Origin: a bacterium
GTDB taxonomy: Bacteria > Orphanbacterota > Orphanbacteria > Orphanbacterales > Orphanbacteraceae
Direction of reading: 5' to 3'
Assembly (NCBI GenBank): GCA_025782575.1
Contig: JALGYY010000043.1
Coordinates: 73,501 to 137,500 of the forward strand
Length of the DNA: 64,000 nt
The translations under genes were made by a program, and so were the position numbers. The notes below the pieces were generated by a model. It worked only from the letters and a program-made list of their open reading frames with translations. It did not search any database and was not told the origin of the DNA. Every line of letters starts with the position of its first letter. Positions within the stretch are counted from its first letter, which is position 1. Positions 37,015-45,647 of the stretch are shown in pieces.

Positions 37015-39099
37015 CTAGTGCGAGGCTTCTGCTTCCTTTTCTTTTTCCGCTTCCTGAATCACTTTCTGCGCGACGTCCCGCGGAACCTCGGCGTAGTGAT
37101 CGAAATCACGCTCGTGAATCCCCCGGCCTCCCGTGAGTGACCGGAGGTGGGTCGAGTACTTATACAGTTCCGAAAGCGGAACCTCGGCCTTCACGATCTG
37201 GTAGTGACCCTCCGCGTCCATGCCGAGCACTTTACCCCGGCGTGACGAAAGATCGCCCATCACATCGCCCATGCACTCTTCCGGAACAGTCACCTTGACG
37301 ATGTAAATCGGCTCGAGCAGAATCGGATCCGCTTCCACGAACACTTTTCGAAATGCCATACCGGCCGCGATTTTGAAAGAGTTCTCAGACGAATCCACAG
37401 CATGAGAGGAACCGTCGTAAGCGATCGCCTTGACATCCACTACCTGGCACCCCGCGATCACTCCATCATCGAGAAGCTGAACGATTCCCTTCTCGACTGC
37501 CGGCAGGAACTTCGTCGGTATGTTGCCGCCCACGACCTCACTGGCAAACTCGAAGCCTTCCCCGCGAGGCTTCGGCTCGAGTCTGATCCAGACATCACCA
37601 TACTGGCCGCGACCACCGGTCTGCTTCTTGTATCGCCCCTGCCCGCTGGCCGACTTTCGAATGGTTTCTTTGTACGGAATCTTCGGCTTGATGAGTTCCA
37701 CCTCGACACCGAAACGTTCCTTGAGACGTTTGACCACAATCGCGAGCTGCATCTCGCCGAGACCATGGATCAAGGTCTGCTTGATCTCGGAACTTACTTC
37801 CACATGGAACGTGGGGTCTTCTTCGTGGAGCCTGTGAAGTCCGTTCGCGATCTTGTCCTCATCCCCCTGGGTGACCGCCTCGACTGCTGATCGAATCACC
37901 GCTTTCGGGAACGGAATATCAGGCAGCAGGAAATTTCCGCCCTCCTCGCAGAGCGTGTCCCCGGCATGGGTATCCTTCAGTTTCACGGCGGCGCCTATAT
38001 CGCCGGCGATCAACCTGGGGGCATCCAGACGGGTATGGCCCTGTGTGAAGTAGAGCTGGCCGATGCGCTCCGAGTTCTCTCGCCGCGGGTTGTAGTACTC
38101 GCCGGCCGGCTCGAGCGAACCGCTGAAAACGCGAAAGAAAGTAAGATCGCCCATGTGCGCTTCTGAAACCGTCTTGAATGCAAGGGCTGATGTGGGCTCA
38201 GACTCACTTGCTTTACGTTTCGTATTCCCATCCTTCGAAACCGGCTGCGGTACGTCAAGAGGCGAAGCGCCCGACTCCGCGAGTACGTCCAGGAAGAAGC
38301 CCAGGCCCACATTCGGTTTCGAGGCCATGGCGAATACCGGGAAGAATGTGCGCGCGGCAATCCCCTTCTTCAGGCCACCGAGAATCTCTTTCTGCGTAAG
38401 TTCGTTCCCTTCGAGATACCTTTCAAGAAGTTGATCGTCTGACTCGGCCGCCTGCTCGATCAGACGCTCTCTTGCGGCGTTGGCCACATCGGTCAGATCG
38501 CCCGGAATCTCCAGTTCTTTTGGTTTTCCCGATGCATCCGGCAGATACTCCAGGGCACGCATATTAATGACATCAATGATCGTATTGAAGCCGGCACCTT
38601 CGTTAACCGGAATCGTGACGGCTACCGAACGCTTGCCGAGACGGTTCCGAATCATTTCGTAGGTTTTTTCGAAAGTAGAGAACTCCTTGTCCACTTTGTT
38701 GATACCGATGAACGACGGCATGTGGCGATCCCGGGCATACTTCCAGGCGCGGCTCGTTCCCACCTCGACACCCGACTGAGCGTCGATCAGTATGAGGGCG
38801 TTGTCCACTACCTGAAGTGAGCCGACGACATCTCCTACGAAGTCGTCATAGCCGGGCGTATCGAGCAGATTGATTTTCCGGTCTCTCCATTCGAAAGTCG
38901 CCAGCGTGGCGCGAATGGTGAGACTCCTTCTTTTCTCTTCGTCGTCGTAGTCGAACAGTGAGGTTCCGTCATCCACGCTCCCGAGCCGGTTCGTGACTTT
39001 GGCGTTCAGGAGGAAACCGTCGGACAGCGTTGTTTTCCCTACACCGCCGTGACCGACGACGGCGATATTACGGAGTGCTTCAGTCGAGTAAGCCTTCAA
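37015..39099 (-). CDS. elongation factor G-like GTPase (EF-G paralogue)
   Basis: 694 aa. G domain with GHGGVGKTTL, DTPGYDDF and NKVDKE, followed by EF-G domains II-V (ERFGVEVELIKPKIPYKETI, GGNIPTKFLPAVEKGI, VPEECMGDVMGDLSSRRG). The G1 motif and divergent G domain fit the EF-G-like class rather than the main FusA. The true start is a TTG at 39099 (AAGGAG seven bases upstream), which gives LKAYSTEALRNIAVVGH; upstream residues of the open frame are not conserved. Main fusA is not in the window. Confidence 0.9.
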   Translation of the reverse strand: MKAYSTEALRNIAVVGHGGVGKTTLSDGFLLNAKVTNRLGSVDDGTSLFDYDDEEKRRSLTIRATLATFEWRDRKINLLDTPGYDDFVGDVVGSLQVVDNALILIDAQSGVEVGTSRAWKYARDRHMPSFIGINKVDKEFSTFEKTYEMIRNRLGKRSVAVTIPVNEGAGFNTIIDVINMRALEYLPDASGKPKELEIPGDLTDVANAARERLIEQAAESDDQLLERYLEGNELTQKEILGGLKKGIAARTFFPVFAMASKPNVGLGFFLDVLAESGASPLDVPQPVSKDGNTKRKASESEPTSALAFKTVSEAHMGDLTFFRVFSGSLEPAGEYYNPRRENSERIGQLYFTQGHTRLDAPRLIAGDIGAAVKLKDTHAGDTLCEEGGNFLLPDIPFPKAVIRSAVEAVTQGDEDKIANGLHRLHEEDPTFHVEVSSEIKQTLIHGLGEMQLAIVVKRLKERFGVEVELIKPKIPYKETIRKSASGQGRYKKQTGGRGQYGDVWIRLEPKPRGEGFEFASEVVGGNIPTKFLPAVEKGIVQLLDDGVIAGCQVVDVKAIAYDGSSHAVDSSENSFKIAAGMAFRKVFVEADPILLEPIYIVKVTVPEECMGDVMGDLSSRRGKVLGMDAEGHYQIVKAEVPLSELYKYSTHLRSLTGGRGIHERDFDHYAEVPRDVAQKVIQEAEKEKEAEASH

Positions 39100-39167
39100 T
39101 GCGCATCTCCTTTGCCTTATAGGAGTTAGAACATGAAATCGAGAATAGCACCGGCGCTCGGAAAGTG

Positions 39168-40904
39168 TCAACGTGTGGGGGGCAGAATCGCGTACAATGA
39201 GGCGTCCGCCGGCGTGGCCCCCTCGGCAATTCGCCGGATCGCCAGATCCCCCTTCTCCATGTGCCTGAGACAGAGCGCAACCAGCACCCACTCCCAGTCC
39301 ATGATGTAACTGACTCCGGTCTCCCTGATATATTCGTGCAGCCGTTTCCGGGAGAGCGCGGACTGTGCCCCTGCATTCACCTTGCCATCGAGATTGACCA
39401 CGTCACGGCCGCTGAAATAGCTGAAAATCCCCGCCTGGAACGCCCCGATTCGCGCGGACTCGTCGATTAGCGGTTCGAACTGCCGCCAATTGGCGAGAAA
39501 CCCGGTCTCGGGCGAATCCGACCAATCGACCTCCGCGAAAGAGTTCCAGCTAACCAGCTGGCATCCGATCCAGACGGCCAGGATCGCGGGCCAGGCAAAT
39601 TTCCCTTTGATCCCGCCTGATCTACGCAGGGCGTCGGACCAACGGATCATCACCAACGTCGCAAGCAGCACGGCGGGGACCAGATAGCGCCCGAAGAACC
39701 AGTAGGCCGGCGCATAGAATGTATAGCCAAGAGTGATGAGCGCAAGATAGATACCGAAAATCACGAGCAATCCGCCCCCCCTGACCGGTCTCCTCTTCCT
39801 GATAAGAGCAAAAGCGAGCCCCCCCCCGATCGGCAGGACGATCAGTAGAAGCGCCCGCCGGGGAGAAGACTGAACGGCGCGTGAAAGAGCGCTCGGGCCG
39901 GGGTCTGAAAAAGGGGTAACAGGGAGATTGATTCGTAGGGGAGCGAGAACGGGCCACTCGAACAGGAAGACCGTGGCAAGCCTGGTTCCTACATCGGCGA
40001 AGAAGACAGGGGGAACGTCATCAGGATCGAAGAAGATGTCGGCCGCCACCGGACCTGACCAGACAGCGGGGAGCGTAGACCAGCCGTAGTTCAAAGCGAT
40101 CTGTTTCGTTGCCTTGCCGCTGGTGGGAAGGAACTGCCCCGTCAGGTTCTTCGAAATCAGTCCCCACGGTAACCAGATGAGCAGGCCGGTCAGGGTGGTG
40201 ATCGCCATCGTCCGGGTAAAGTACGCTCTGGTGAGAAGGCTGTCTCTGCGAATGGTTCGCCACACGAAGTCGGCCCCGACCGCCGCCAGGAGAAGAACAA
40301 TATCGACCCGCGCAAGAACTCCCATCCCGCCAAGGACGCCGAAAAGAACGGCCTGTTTCGTTCCCCCCTCCCCCTCTCTGATCCACGCAACATAGGCGGT
40401 GATCAACGCGACGAAAAAGAAGAGAGCCACTCCGGTCTCGAGGCCGTTCACCCCATGAATGATGAAATACGGGCTGACTGCGAAAAGAGCGAGTGCCCCG
40501 AGCGCGGCGGGTACCGATGAAAGTCGGCGCATCAATCCGAAGATAAGGACCCCGGTAGCGGTCGACCAGAGTGTGAGAATGATTCCGGATAGATGGATCG
40601 GGAGCTCACGGTTCTCCCCGGCCCATTTGAATATGGGGACGAGTTGAAGGAGGTAGAGCGGATGGAATCCGTTCGTCGGCGCCACGCCATCGAATGTCAG
40701 GCCACGGCCGGCCGCGATGTTCTCTGCGATCTTCAGATAGTAGAATGCATCATCGCAATAGAAGTTGTTGCTGATCAGGGATCGGTAATCCGCTAATGCG
40801 AGTGCCAGGCGAGTTGAAAACAGGAGTGCTATCAGAAACCAGAAGAGGAGCCGGCTGAATCGCTGTGGGAAATGTTCTCCCCGATCCCTGTCCCGTCCTT
40901 CCAA
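39168..40904 (-). CDS. GT-C-like polytopic membrane glycosyltransferase
   Basis: 578 aa, about 10-12 membrane segments. The first outside loop has CDDAFYYLKIAENIAAG then PTNGFHPLY, the signature of a widespread ArnT/PMT-related family with an acidic pair as the catalytic candidates. The C-terminal soluble part (from about 470) is periplasmic. TTG start at 40904 with GGGGTAAG upstream. Substrate unknown; a role in envelope glycan is expected from the family. Confidence 0.75.
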   Translation of the reverse strand: MEGRDRDRGEHFPQRFSRLLFWFLIALLFSTRLALALADYRSLISNNFYCDDAFYYLKIAENIAAGRGLTFDGVAPTNGFHPLYLLQLVPIFKWAGENRELPIHLSGIILTLWSTATGVLIFGLMRRLSSVPAALGALALFAVSPYFIIHGVNGLETGVALFFFVALITAYVAWIREGEGGTKQAVLFGVLGGMGVLARVDIVLLLAAVGADFVWRTIRRDSLLTRAYFTRTMAITTLTGLLIWLPWGLISKNLTGQFLPTSGKATKQIALNYGWSTLPAVWSGPVAADIFFDPDDVPPVFFADVGTRLATVFLFEWPVLAPLRINLPVTPFSDPGPSALSRAVQSSPRRALLLIVLPIGGGLAFALIRKRRPVRGGGLLVIFGIYLALITLGYTFYAPAYWFFGRYLVPAVLLATLVMIRWSDALRRSGGIKGKFAWPAILAVWIGCQLVSWNSFAEVDWSDSPETGFLANWRQFEPLIDESARIGAFQAGIFSYFSGRDVVNLDGKVNAGAQSALSRKRLHEYIRETGVSYIMDWEWVLVALCLRHMEKGDLAIRRIAEGATPADASLYAILPPTR

Positions 40905-41054
40905 GAATTCTTACCCCAAGGGAAACTGTCGACGATGGATGCCGTTAGGCTGACGACCTGAGACTACACGCCTTTCCGGCTCCCTTCAAGAAGACGGTTT
41001 TCCCTGGGAAGGAGTTCACGCGGATCGAAACGGCCATGAACCGGCATCCGATCG

Positions 41055-41921
41055 CTACGCGCTCGCCCGCGCGGTTTCGAGGCCTAGAATCCGTAGCACC
41101 GACCCCATATCCGGATCGTCGAGTAGGGCCATGTTCTCCGCAAGCGGTTCCCAGATCCGATGGATGAGCTTCTCCCCCGGCCCGCGATCGGACTGATATT
41201 CAAGCCCGAAAGCATAGCTCTTACCCGCGATCCTGTGGACGGTGAAGCCTTCCGGTTCCGCCAGTCGGGCGATGCCGGCCAACGAATAACTTACGATGTG
41301 CCCCCGCCGTTTCGGATCGATGTAGCCAGGATCAAAGTCGTGGACGAATTCGGGCTGGGCGGAATTGAAGATATACATCGCCCCCCGGTTGGACCGGCCG
41401 GCCAGTTGACGAAATAACCCGCGTAGCATGGTCGGCGTCAGGTGCTCGATCACTTCGATGCAGCATCCGGCATCGAAACGAACCGAAAGATCGCCCAGTT
41501 CTCCAACAAAATAATTGGGATGGTTGGTTCGAAGTTCTTCGGCGGGCGGGAATAGTTCCACCCCGTAAAATGTCTCGGGAGTGTGGGGCAGTAGTTTTGC
41601 GAGGGAGTCGAGCAGGAAACCGGGACCGCACCCGATGTCGATGAATCGTTCGATCGGTCGTCGGGCATAGTAGAAAACCTCGGCCACCCGGGCGAGACCG
41701 TCCGCCTGGGATCGCTGCCTGGCCGCATTGAGCTCCATCTCCCAGTAGTTCTCATCGTAGACAACGACTACCCCGCCTTCATCAATCTCGGAAAGAACCT
41801 CGGGATGAATAAAGATAGTCTTGCAAACACGGCATGTGAAATAGGGATACCCTTCCACCTCACGATACTCTGCAGACGAGTCCGATTCACAACAAGGACA
41901 GATGATTCCGACGGAAGCCAT
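41055..41921 (-). CDS. SAM-dependent methyltransferase with N-terminal zinc ribbon
   Basis: About 288 aa. A Cys4 zinc ribbon at the start (CPCC ... CRVC) is followed by a class I methyltransferase fold: FIDIGCGPGFLLDSLAK (SAM loop), YGVELFPP, DAGCCIEVIEHLTP. This two-part form resembles methyltransferases found in surface-sugar and lipid pathways. Start at 41921 with AGGAAGGG upstream; the 26 residues of the longer frame are not needed. Confidence 0.8.
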   Translation of the reverse strand: MASVGIICPCCESDSSAEYREVEGYPYFTCRVCKTIFIHPEVLSEIDEGGVVVVYDENYWEMELNAARQRSQADGLARVAEVFYYARRPIERFIDIGCGPGFLLDSLAKLLPHTPETFYGVELFPPAEELRTNHPNYFVGELGDLSVRFDAGCCIEVIEHLTPTMLRGLFRQLAGRSNRGAMYIFNSAQPEFVHDFDPGYIDPKRRGHIVSYSLAGIARLAEPEGFTVHRIAGKSYAFGLEYQSDRGPGEKLIHRIWEPLAENMALLDDPDMGSVLRILGLETARASA

Positions 41922-42156
41922 GGGTTTCCCTTCCTCTCGGGGGCGCGGATAACTCCGAGCGATCCCACTATCTTGGGTATCGGCAGCAAGAGAGGACAAA
42001 ACAAGATCGATTCTGCCTGATCTGGACAGATTCTGATCGGATTGATGGGATTCGACCTGAGATAAAGAAATCGAGGAACATCAACAAACCAAGGTAGTTA
42101 CACAACTCACCTCATGTGCGTTCTTCGAATGGAGAGTAGATCCTGCTCGTCCGGAA

Positions 42157-42948
42157 TTACTCAGACGGCGAAGCGGGGGGATGTTGAGCCGCCAGCCTCT
42201 TGGCGAATTCCTTACAGAGATCCTGCACAACCTTCCGGTCATCTTCTTCGAATTTGGCCAGGAACCTTTTGATTGCCGGTGCCTGTTTGCGGGATGAGGT
42301 AAGCAGAAGCTGGCGTACGGCGCGACGTACATCGGGGTCCGGATCGCCGATCAGCTGCTTCGCCACCTGGAGTGCATCGAAGAGTTTTTCAGGCGACTCG
42401 CCGCGTGAAAACAAATGGGAGTAGAGCTCGGGTCCGAACGAACGGAGCCGGGGGGTATCATCTCCGGCCCAGGTCCTGGCGGCCTGCATCCAGTGGGCGC
42501 CCCGTCCCGCCTCTACATGGTGGGAGAGCGACTCGGCAAACGCATCACCGACGACCGGAGTTTTCGCCTCAGCCAGAAATCGCCTCACCTGACTGACCAT
42601 TTCTGTCTCCTCCTCCTCTGTCCGCGCCTGGAAGAGCTTACCGGCACAGTATGCGGCGGTCGTGCGTGCCTCATCAGTGCCGCCACGCCAGAGCGAATCG
42701 ACCAGCCGGCCGAGTGCTTCCCTTTTCCGTACCGTCCTTTGAATAATAATGGCGACTTCATGAATGACTTCACGTGATACGCGAAGACCGGCGCGATTGG
42801 GTGCGGCCTTGGGATCCGGGAGAATCAGACCGGCGATTTTGCAGGCCACATCATCAGCGTTTTCAGCCTGCAATTCAGCAAGGATTCCTGTCGCTGTGTT
42901 CCGCAGTTTCTCGCGACTCTTCTTGTTCAGCTTGCCCGTCTCCACCAT
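42157..42948 (-). CDS. HEAT-repeat protein, possibly AlkD-like
   Basis: About 263 aa, almost entirely helical. WMQAARTWAGDDTPRLRSFG and LIGDPDPDVRRAVRQLL look like HEAT repeats of the DNA-alkylation-repair (AlkD) type, which lift out alkylated bases; the resemblance is weak and no catalytic residue is asserted. The start at 42948 is uncertain: AGGAGGG lies only two bases before it. The open frame continues to 43143 but that part looks non-coding. Confidence 0.6.
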   Translation of the reverse strand: MVETGKLNKKSREKLRNTATGILAELQAENADDVACKIAGLILPDPKAAPNRAGLRVSREVIHEVAIIIQRTVRKREALGRLVDSLWRGGTDEARTTAAYCAGKLFQARTEEEETEMVSQVRRFLAEAKTPVVGDAFAESLSHHVEAGRGAHWMQAARTWAGDDTPRLRSFGPELYSHLFSRGESPEKLFDALQVAKQLIGDPDPDVRRAVRQLLLTSSRKQAPAIKRFLAKFEEDDRKVVQDLCKEFAKRLAAQHPPASPSE

Positions 42949-43220
42949 ACCCTCCTGTTTGTCTTCCAGAGAGTAGCCGAGGGAGCGAAACGGGGTCAAG
43001 CCGGGGGAAGACAGTGAAGGCGCTCGCTTGACGAGAGTCAGGCTTCTAACTTCAGCGCCCCGGTCACATTCGAGACGAGGGACGCTGCTTCTAATCGGGC
43101 TTCCCCGGTCCGGTCCGACCCTCCTCCCCTTCTTGAGCATCACCCCTCTCCTCCTCTAAAATTGACCTTGCTCCGGAACAGGGGATCCACTAATCTTTGT
43201 GCAAACAGGCGGCAATCACC

Positions 43221-43682
43221 ATGACTGAGATTCATCTATCCGATTACATTGACCAAGAGGCGATCAATCTCGCCATGAGAGCGCGATCCAAAGATGGCGC
43301 GCTTAAAGAGATGGTCGAACTTCTCGCTATCGATCCGGAGTCAAAAAAGATCGCGCTCGAACTCGTGCATTCCCGCGAGGCGCTCGGCTCCACCGGTATC
43401 GGCAAGGGGGTCGCGATCCCCCACCTCCGTTCCACGGTCTTTCGTCGGATCATGATCTCTTACGGCCGGTCGAAGAAGGGGATCGATTTCGCATCGGTCG
43501 ACGGCGAACCGGCTCATCATTTCTTTCTTGTCGCCTCGCCGCCGGTCGACCCCTCGAATCTTTATCACCCCATCCTCGCGAAAATCGTCCAACTGGTTAA
43601 GACGCCTGCGAACAAGCGAAAATTTGACGATTCCGATTCGCGAGCAGAGATACTCAATCTGATGGATGAGCTGACAGGCTGA
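43221..43682 (+). CDS. PTS EIIA (PtsN-like) domain protein
   Basis: 153 aa, a single fructose/nitrogen-type EIIA domain. Phosphoacceptor His in GKGVAIPHLRS. Other PTS parts are absent here, suggesting a regulatory role like PtsN rather than sugar uptake. The start at 43221 gives MTEIHLSDYI, the family beginning. First gene of the plus-strand run leading to pheST. Confidence 0.9.
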   Translation: MTEIHLSDYIDQEAINLAMRARSKDGALKEMVELLAIDPESKKIALELVHSREALGSTGIGKGVAIPHLRSTVFRRIMISYGRSKKGIDFASVDGEPAHHFFLVASPPVDPSNLYHPILAKIVQLVKTPANKRKFDDSDSRAEILNLMDELTG

Positions 43683-43695
43683 AGGAGAGTTTCTC

Positions 43696-44040
43696 TTGAA
43701 TCAAGACCTTGAGTATCTCGTCATTCTGAATGACATCGACCTCATGCTTGACGACTTCGATAAGGGCTCGGCCACGGTCGAGAAGGAGCTGGGGTTCGAT
43801 ATGGGGCGGAAAGAGCAGATCGAGACTGCCCGGAACGAACTTCGGGAAAAATGCCGAAAGCCGATTCTGAAAAGATACGATACGATTCGCGGTAAGTATG
43901 GAAAAGTGATCAGCCCCGTGTTCGACGGCGTCTGCTACGGGTGCTTTCAGAGGCTGCACACCGAGCTCGCCCAGGACGACAAGAACGAAGACATTCTCTC
44001 CTGCCCGCATTGCGGTCGTTTTCTCTACTTCATGAAATAA
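43696..44040 (+). CDS. C4 zinc-ribbon coiled-coil protein
   Basis: 114 aa. A helical, charged N-terminus likely to form a coiled coil is followed by a zinc ribbon CYGC ... CPHC near the C-terminus, the plan of the zf-RING_7/YbgI-neighbour family that is thought to bind nucleic acid. Thirteen bases after the EIIA gene, 68 before pheS. Exact role unknown. Confidence 0.8.
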   Translation: MNQDLEYLVILNDIDLMLDDFDKGSATVEKELGFDMGRKEQIETARNELREKCRKPILKRYDTIRGKYGKVISPVFDGVCYGCFQRLHTELAQDDKNEDILSCPHCGRFLYFMK

Positions 44041-44108
44041 CGGACCAACCGTCTGTGCCCCCTGAACTTCGAGATGAACCGGTGGAGGCATGACCCAAGA
44101 GGATCAGA

Positions 44109-45647
44109 ATGGCTCTTGAACTCCCCAAAAGCGAATATGAACTGATTCGCTATCTCGCCGAAGCTGACGAGGCCCGGCTGCTGCCCGAGGCCTCCCGGGC
44201 GATCGGACTCGACCAGTCGATTATCGCCGCGGCGGCCCGCGAACTGGAATCGAGAGAACTCGTCACCCTGTCCGAGGAGCCCTTCGAGGAACTCACCCTT
44301 CGAGACGCCGGCCAGGAGTGGCTTCGATCGAACTCCGATCTTCCCGAGTTCCGGATCCGTGCGATTCTCGATGAACACGGCCCTCTCGGCCTCCCTGAAG
44401 TAGCCAAACACATGGGCAGCGATCCGGGCGAAGTCGGGAAGGCGCTCCGTTTTCTCTTTTCCAAGGGCCTTGCGAAAAAAGTGAAGGAAACCGGAAATCT
44501 TGCGCCGGGCAAGGGTGACGTCCCCGATTTGAAGACATTTGAAGACGTGGGCATTCTGGAACGATTCCGGGATTCCGGCGGAGAATTCATCGAGATCGGT
44601 CCCGAAGAGGCGGGCAGGTTATCTCGCATTCTCGCCGAACTCAAGTCCCGGGAGTTCGTCAAGATCCGGTCCCGCGTCAGGCGCCGGGTCGGCCTCACGG
44701 ACAAAGGGCGTGCCGCGGTCAAAGACGGTCTCGCCGCAAAAAGAGAGAAGAATCAGCTCGAGCCGGGCATGTTGATTGACGGCTCCTGGCGAGAAACGAC
44801 CTTTCGGCCATACGATGTGACACTCGATTCGGCGCCCGCCTATCCGGCCAAGCCCCACCCCCTTCGCCAGATCCTGGAAGAGACTCGCCGGGCGTTCCAA
44901 TTCCTTGGATTCGAGGAGATCCGCGGGCCCTACGTCGAGAGCGCGTTCTGGGATTTCGATGCGCTGTTTCAGCCGCAGGATCACCCGGCGCGGGAAATGC
45001 AGGATACTTTTTATATCAACCGCCCGGCTCGCTTCTCTCTTCCGGAGAAGGAGATTGTCGATAAGATCCGCGCCACTCATGAGAATGGCGGCGACACGGG
45101 ATCCATCGGCTGGGGATACAAGTGGAAAGAGAATGAAGCACAACGGGTCGTTCTCCGGACTCACACCACAGCCGCAACCGTCATCGCTCTCAAGGACGAT
45201 CCCGCCCCTCCGCGAAAGGTCTTTCTTGTCGGGCGTGTCTTTCGCAGGGAGAAGACCGACTACAAACATCTCCCCGAATTCCACCAGGTAGATGGCATCA
45301 TCGTTGATGAACATGCGAGTCTTTCGGCTCTACTCGGGACACTCACCGCGTTCTATCGGCAGATGGGATTCGACAGCGTCAAGTTCCGCCCCTCTTTCTT
45401 CCCGTATACTGAACCGAGCGTGGAAGTTTTCGTGCGCATGCCCGGCCGGGAAACAGACTGGTTCGAACTGGGCGGATCGGGTGTCTTTCGCCCGGAAGTG
45501 GCACGGCCATTCGGATGCACAGTGCCGGTTCTCGCCTGGGGGCTCGGACTGGAGCGACTCGCCATGGCCCGCTACGGCATCACCGATATCCGCAAACTCT
45601 ATCTGAGCGACTTCTCCTGGCTCGAGGAGACCCCGTTATGCCGGTAG
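44109..45647 (+). CDS. pheS: phenylalanyl-tRNA synthetase alpha subunit, archaeal/eukaryotic type
   Basis: 512 aa, against about 340 for the usual bacterial form. The first 220 residues are winged-helix modules (LIRYLAEADEARLLPEASRA, ILDEHGPLGLPEVAKHMG) found in archaeal and cytosolic eukaryotic PheS, not the bacterial coiled coil. The class II core has WDFDALFQPQDHPAREMQDT, VLRTHTTAAT, LPEFHQVDGIIVDE and GLGLERLAMARYGI (motif 3). The start at 44109 is preceded by GAGGATC; a 9-codon ORF with a stronger RBS begins at 44090 and overlaps it. Overlaps pheT by ten bases. Confidence 0.95.
   Translation: MALELPKSEYELIRYLAEADEARLLPEASRAIGLDQSIIAAAARELESRELVTLSEEPFEELTLRDAGQEWLRSNSDLPEFRIRAILDEHGPLGLPEVAKHMGSDPGEVGKALRFLFSKGLAKKVKETGNLAPGKGDVPDLKTFEDVGILERFRDSGGEFIEIGPEEAGRLSRILAELKSREFVKIRSRVRRRVGLTDKGRAAVKDGLAAKREKNQLEPGMLIDGSWRETTFRPYDVTLDSAPAYPAKPHPLRQILEETRRAFQFLGFEEIRGPYVESAFWDFDALFQPQDHPAREMQDTFYINRPARFSLPEKEIVDKIRATHENGGDTGSIGWGYKWKENEAQRVVLRTHTTAATVIALKDDPAPPRKVFLVGRVFRREKTDYKHLPEFHQVDGIIVDEHASLSALLGTLTAFYRQMGFDSVKFRPSFFPYTEPSVEVFVRMPGRETDWFELGGSGVFRPEVARPFGCTVPVLAWGLGLERLAMARYGITDIRKLYLSDFSWLEETPLCR

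Noticed and set aside
42949-43143. N-terminal extension of the AlkD-like protein
   Set aside because: Residues look non-coding, low in helix pattern unlike the rest, and no RBS precedes 43143.
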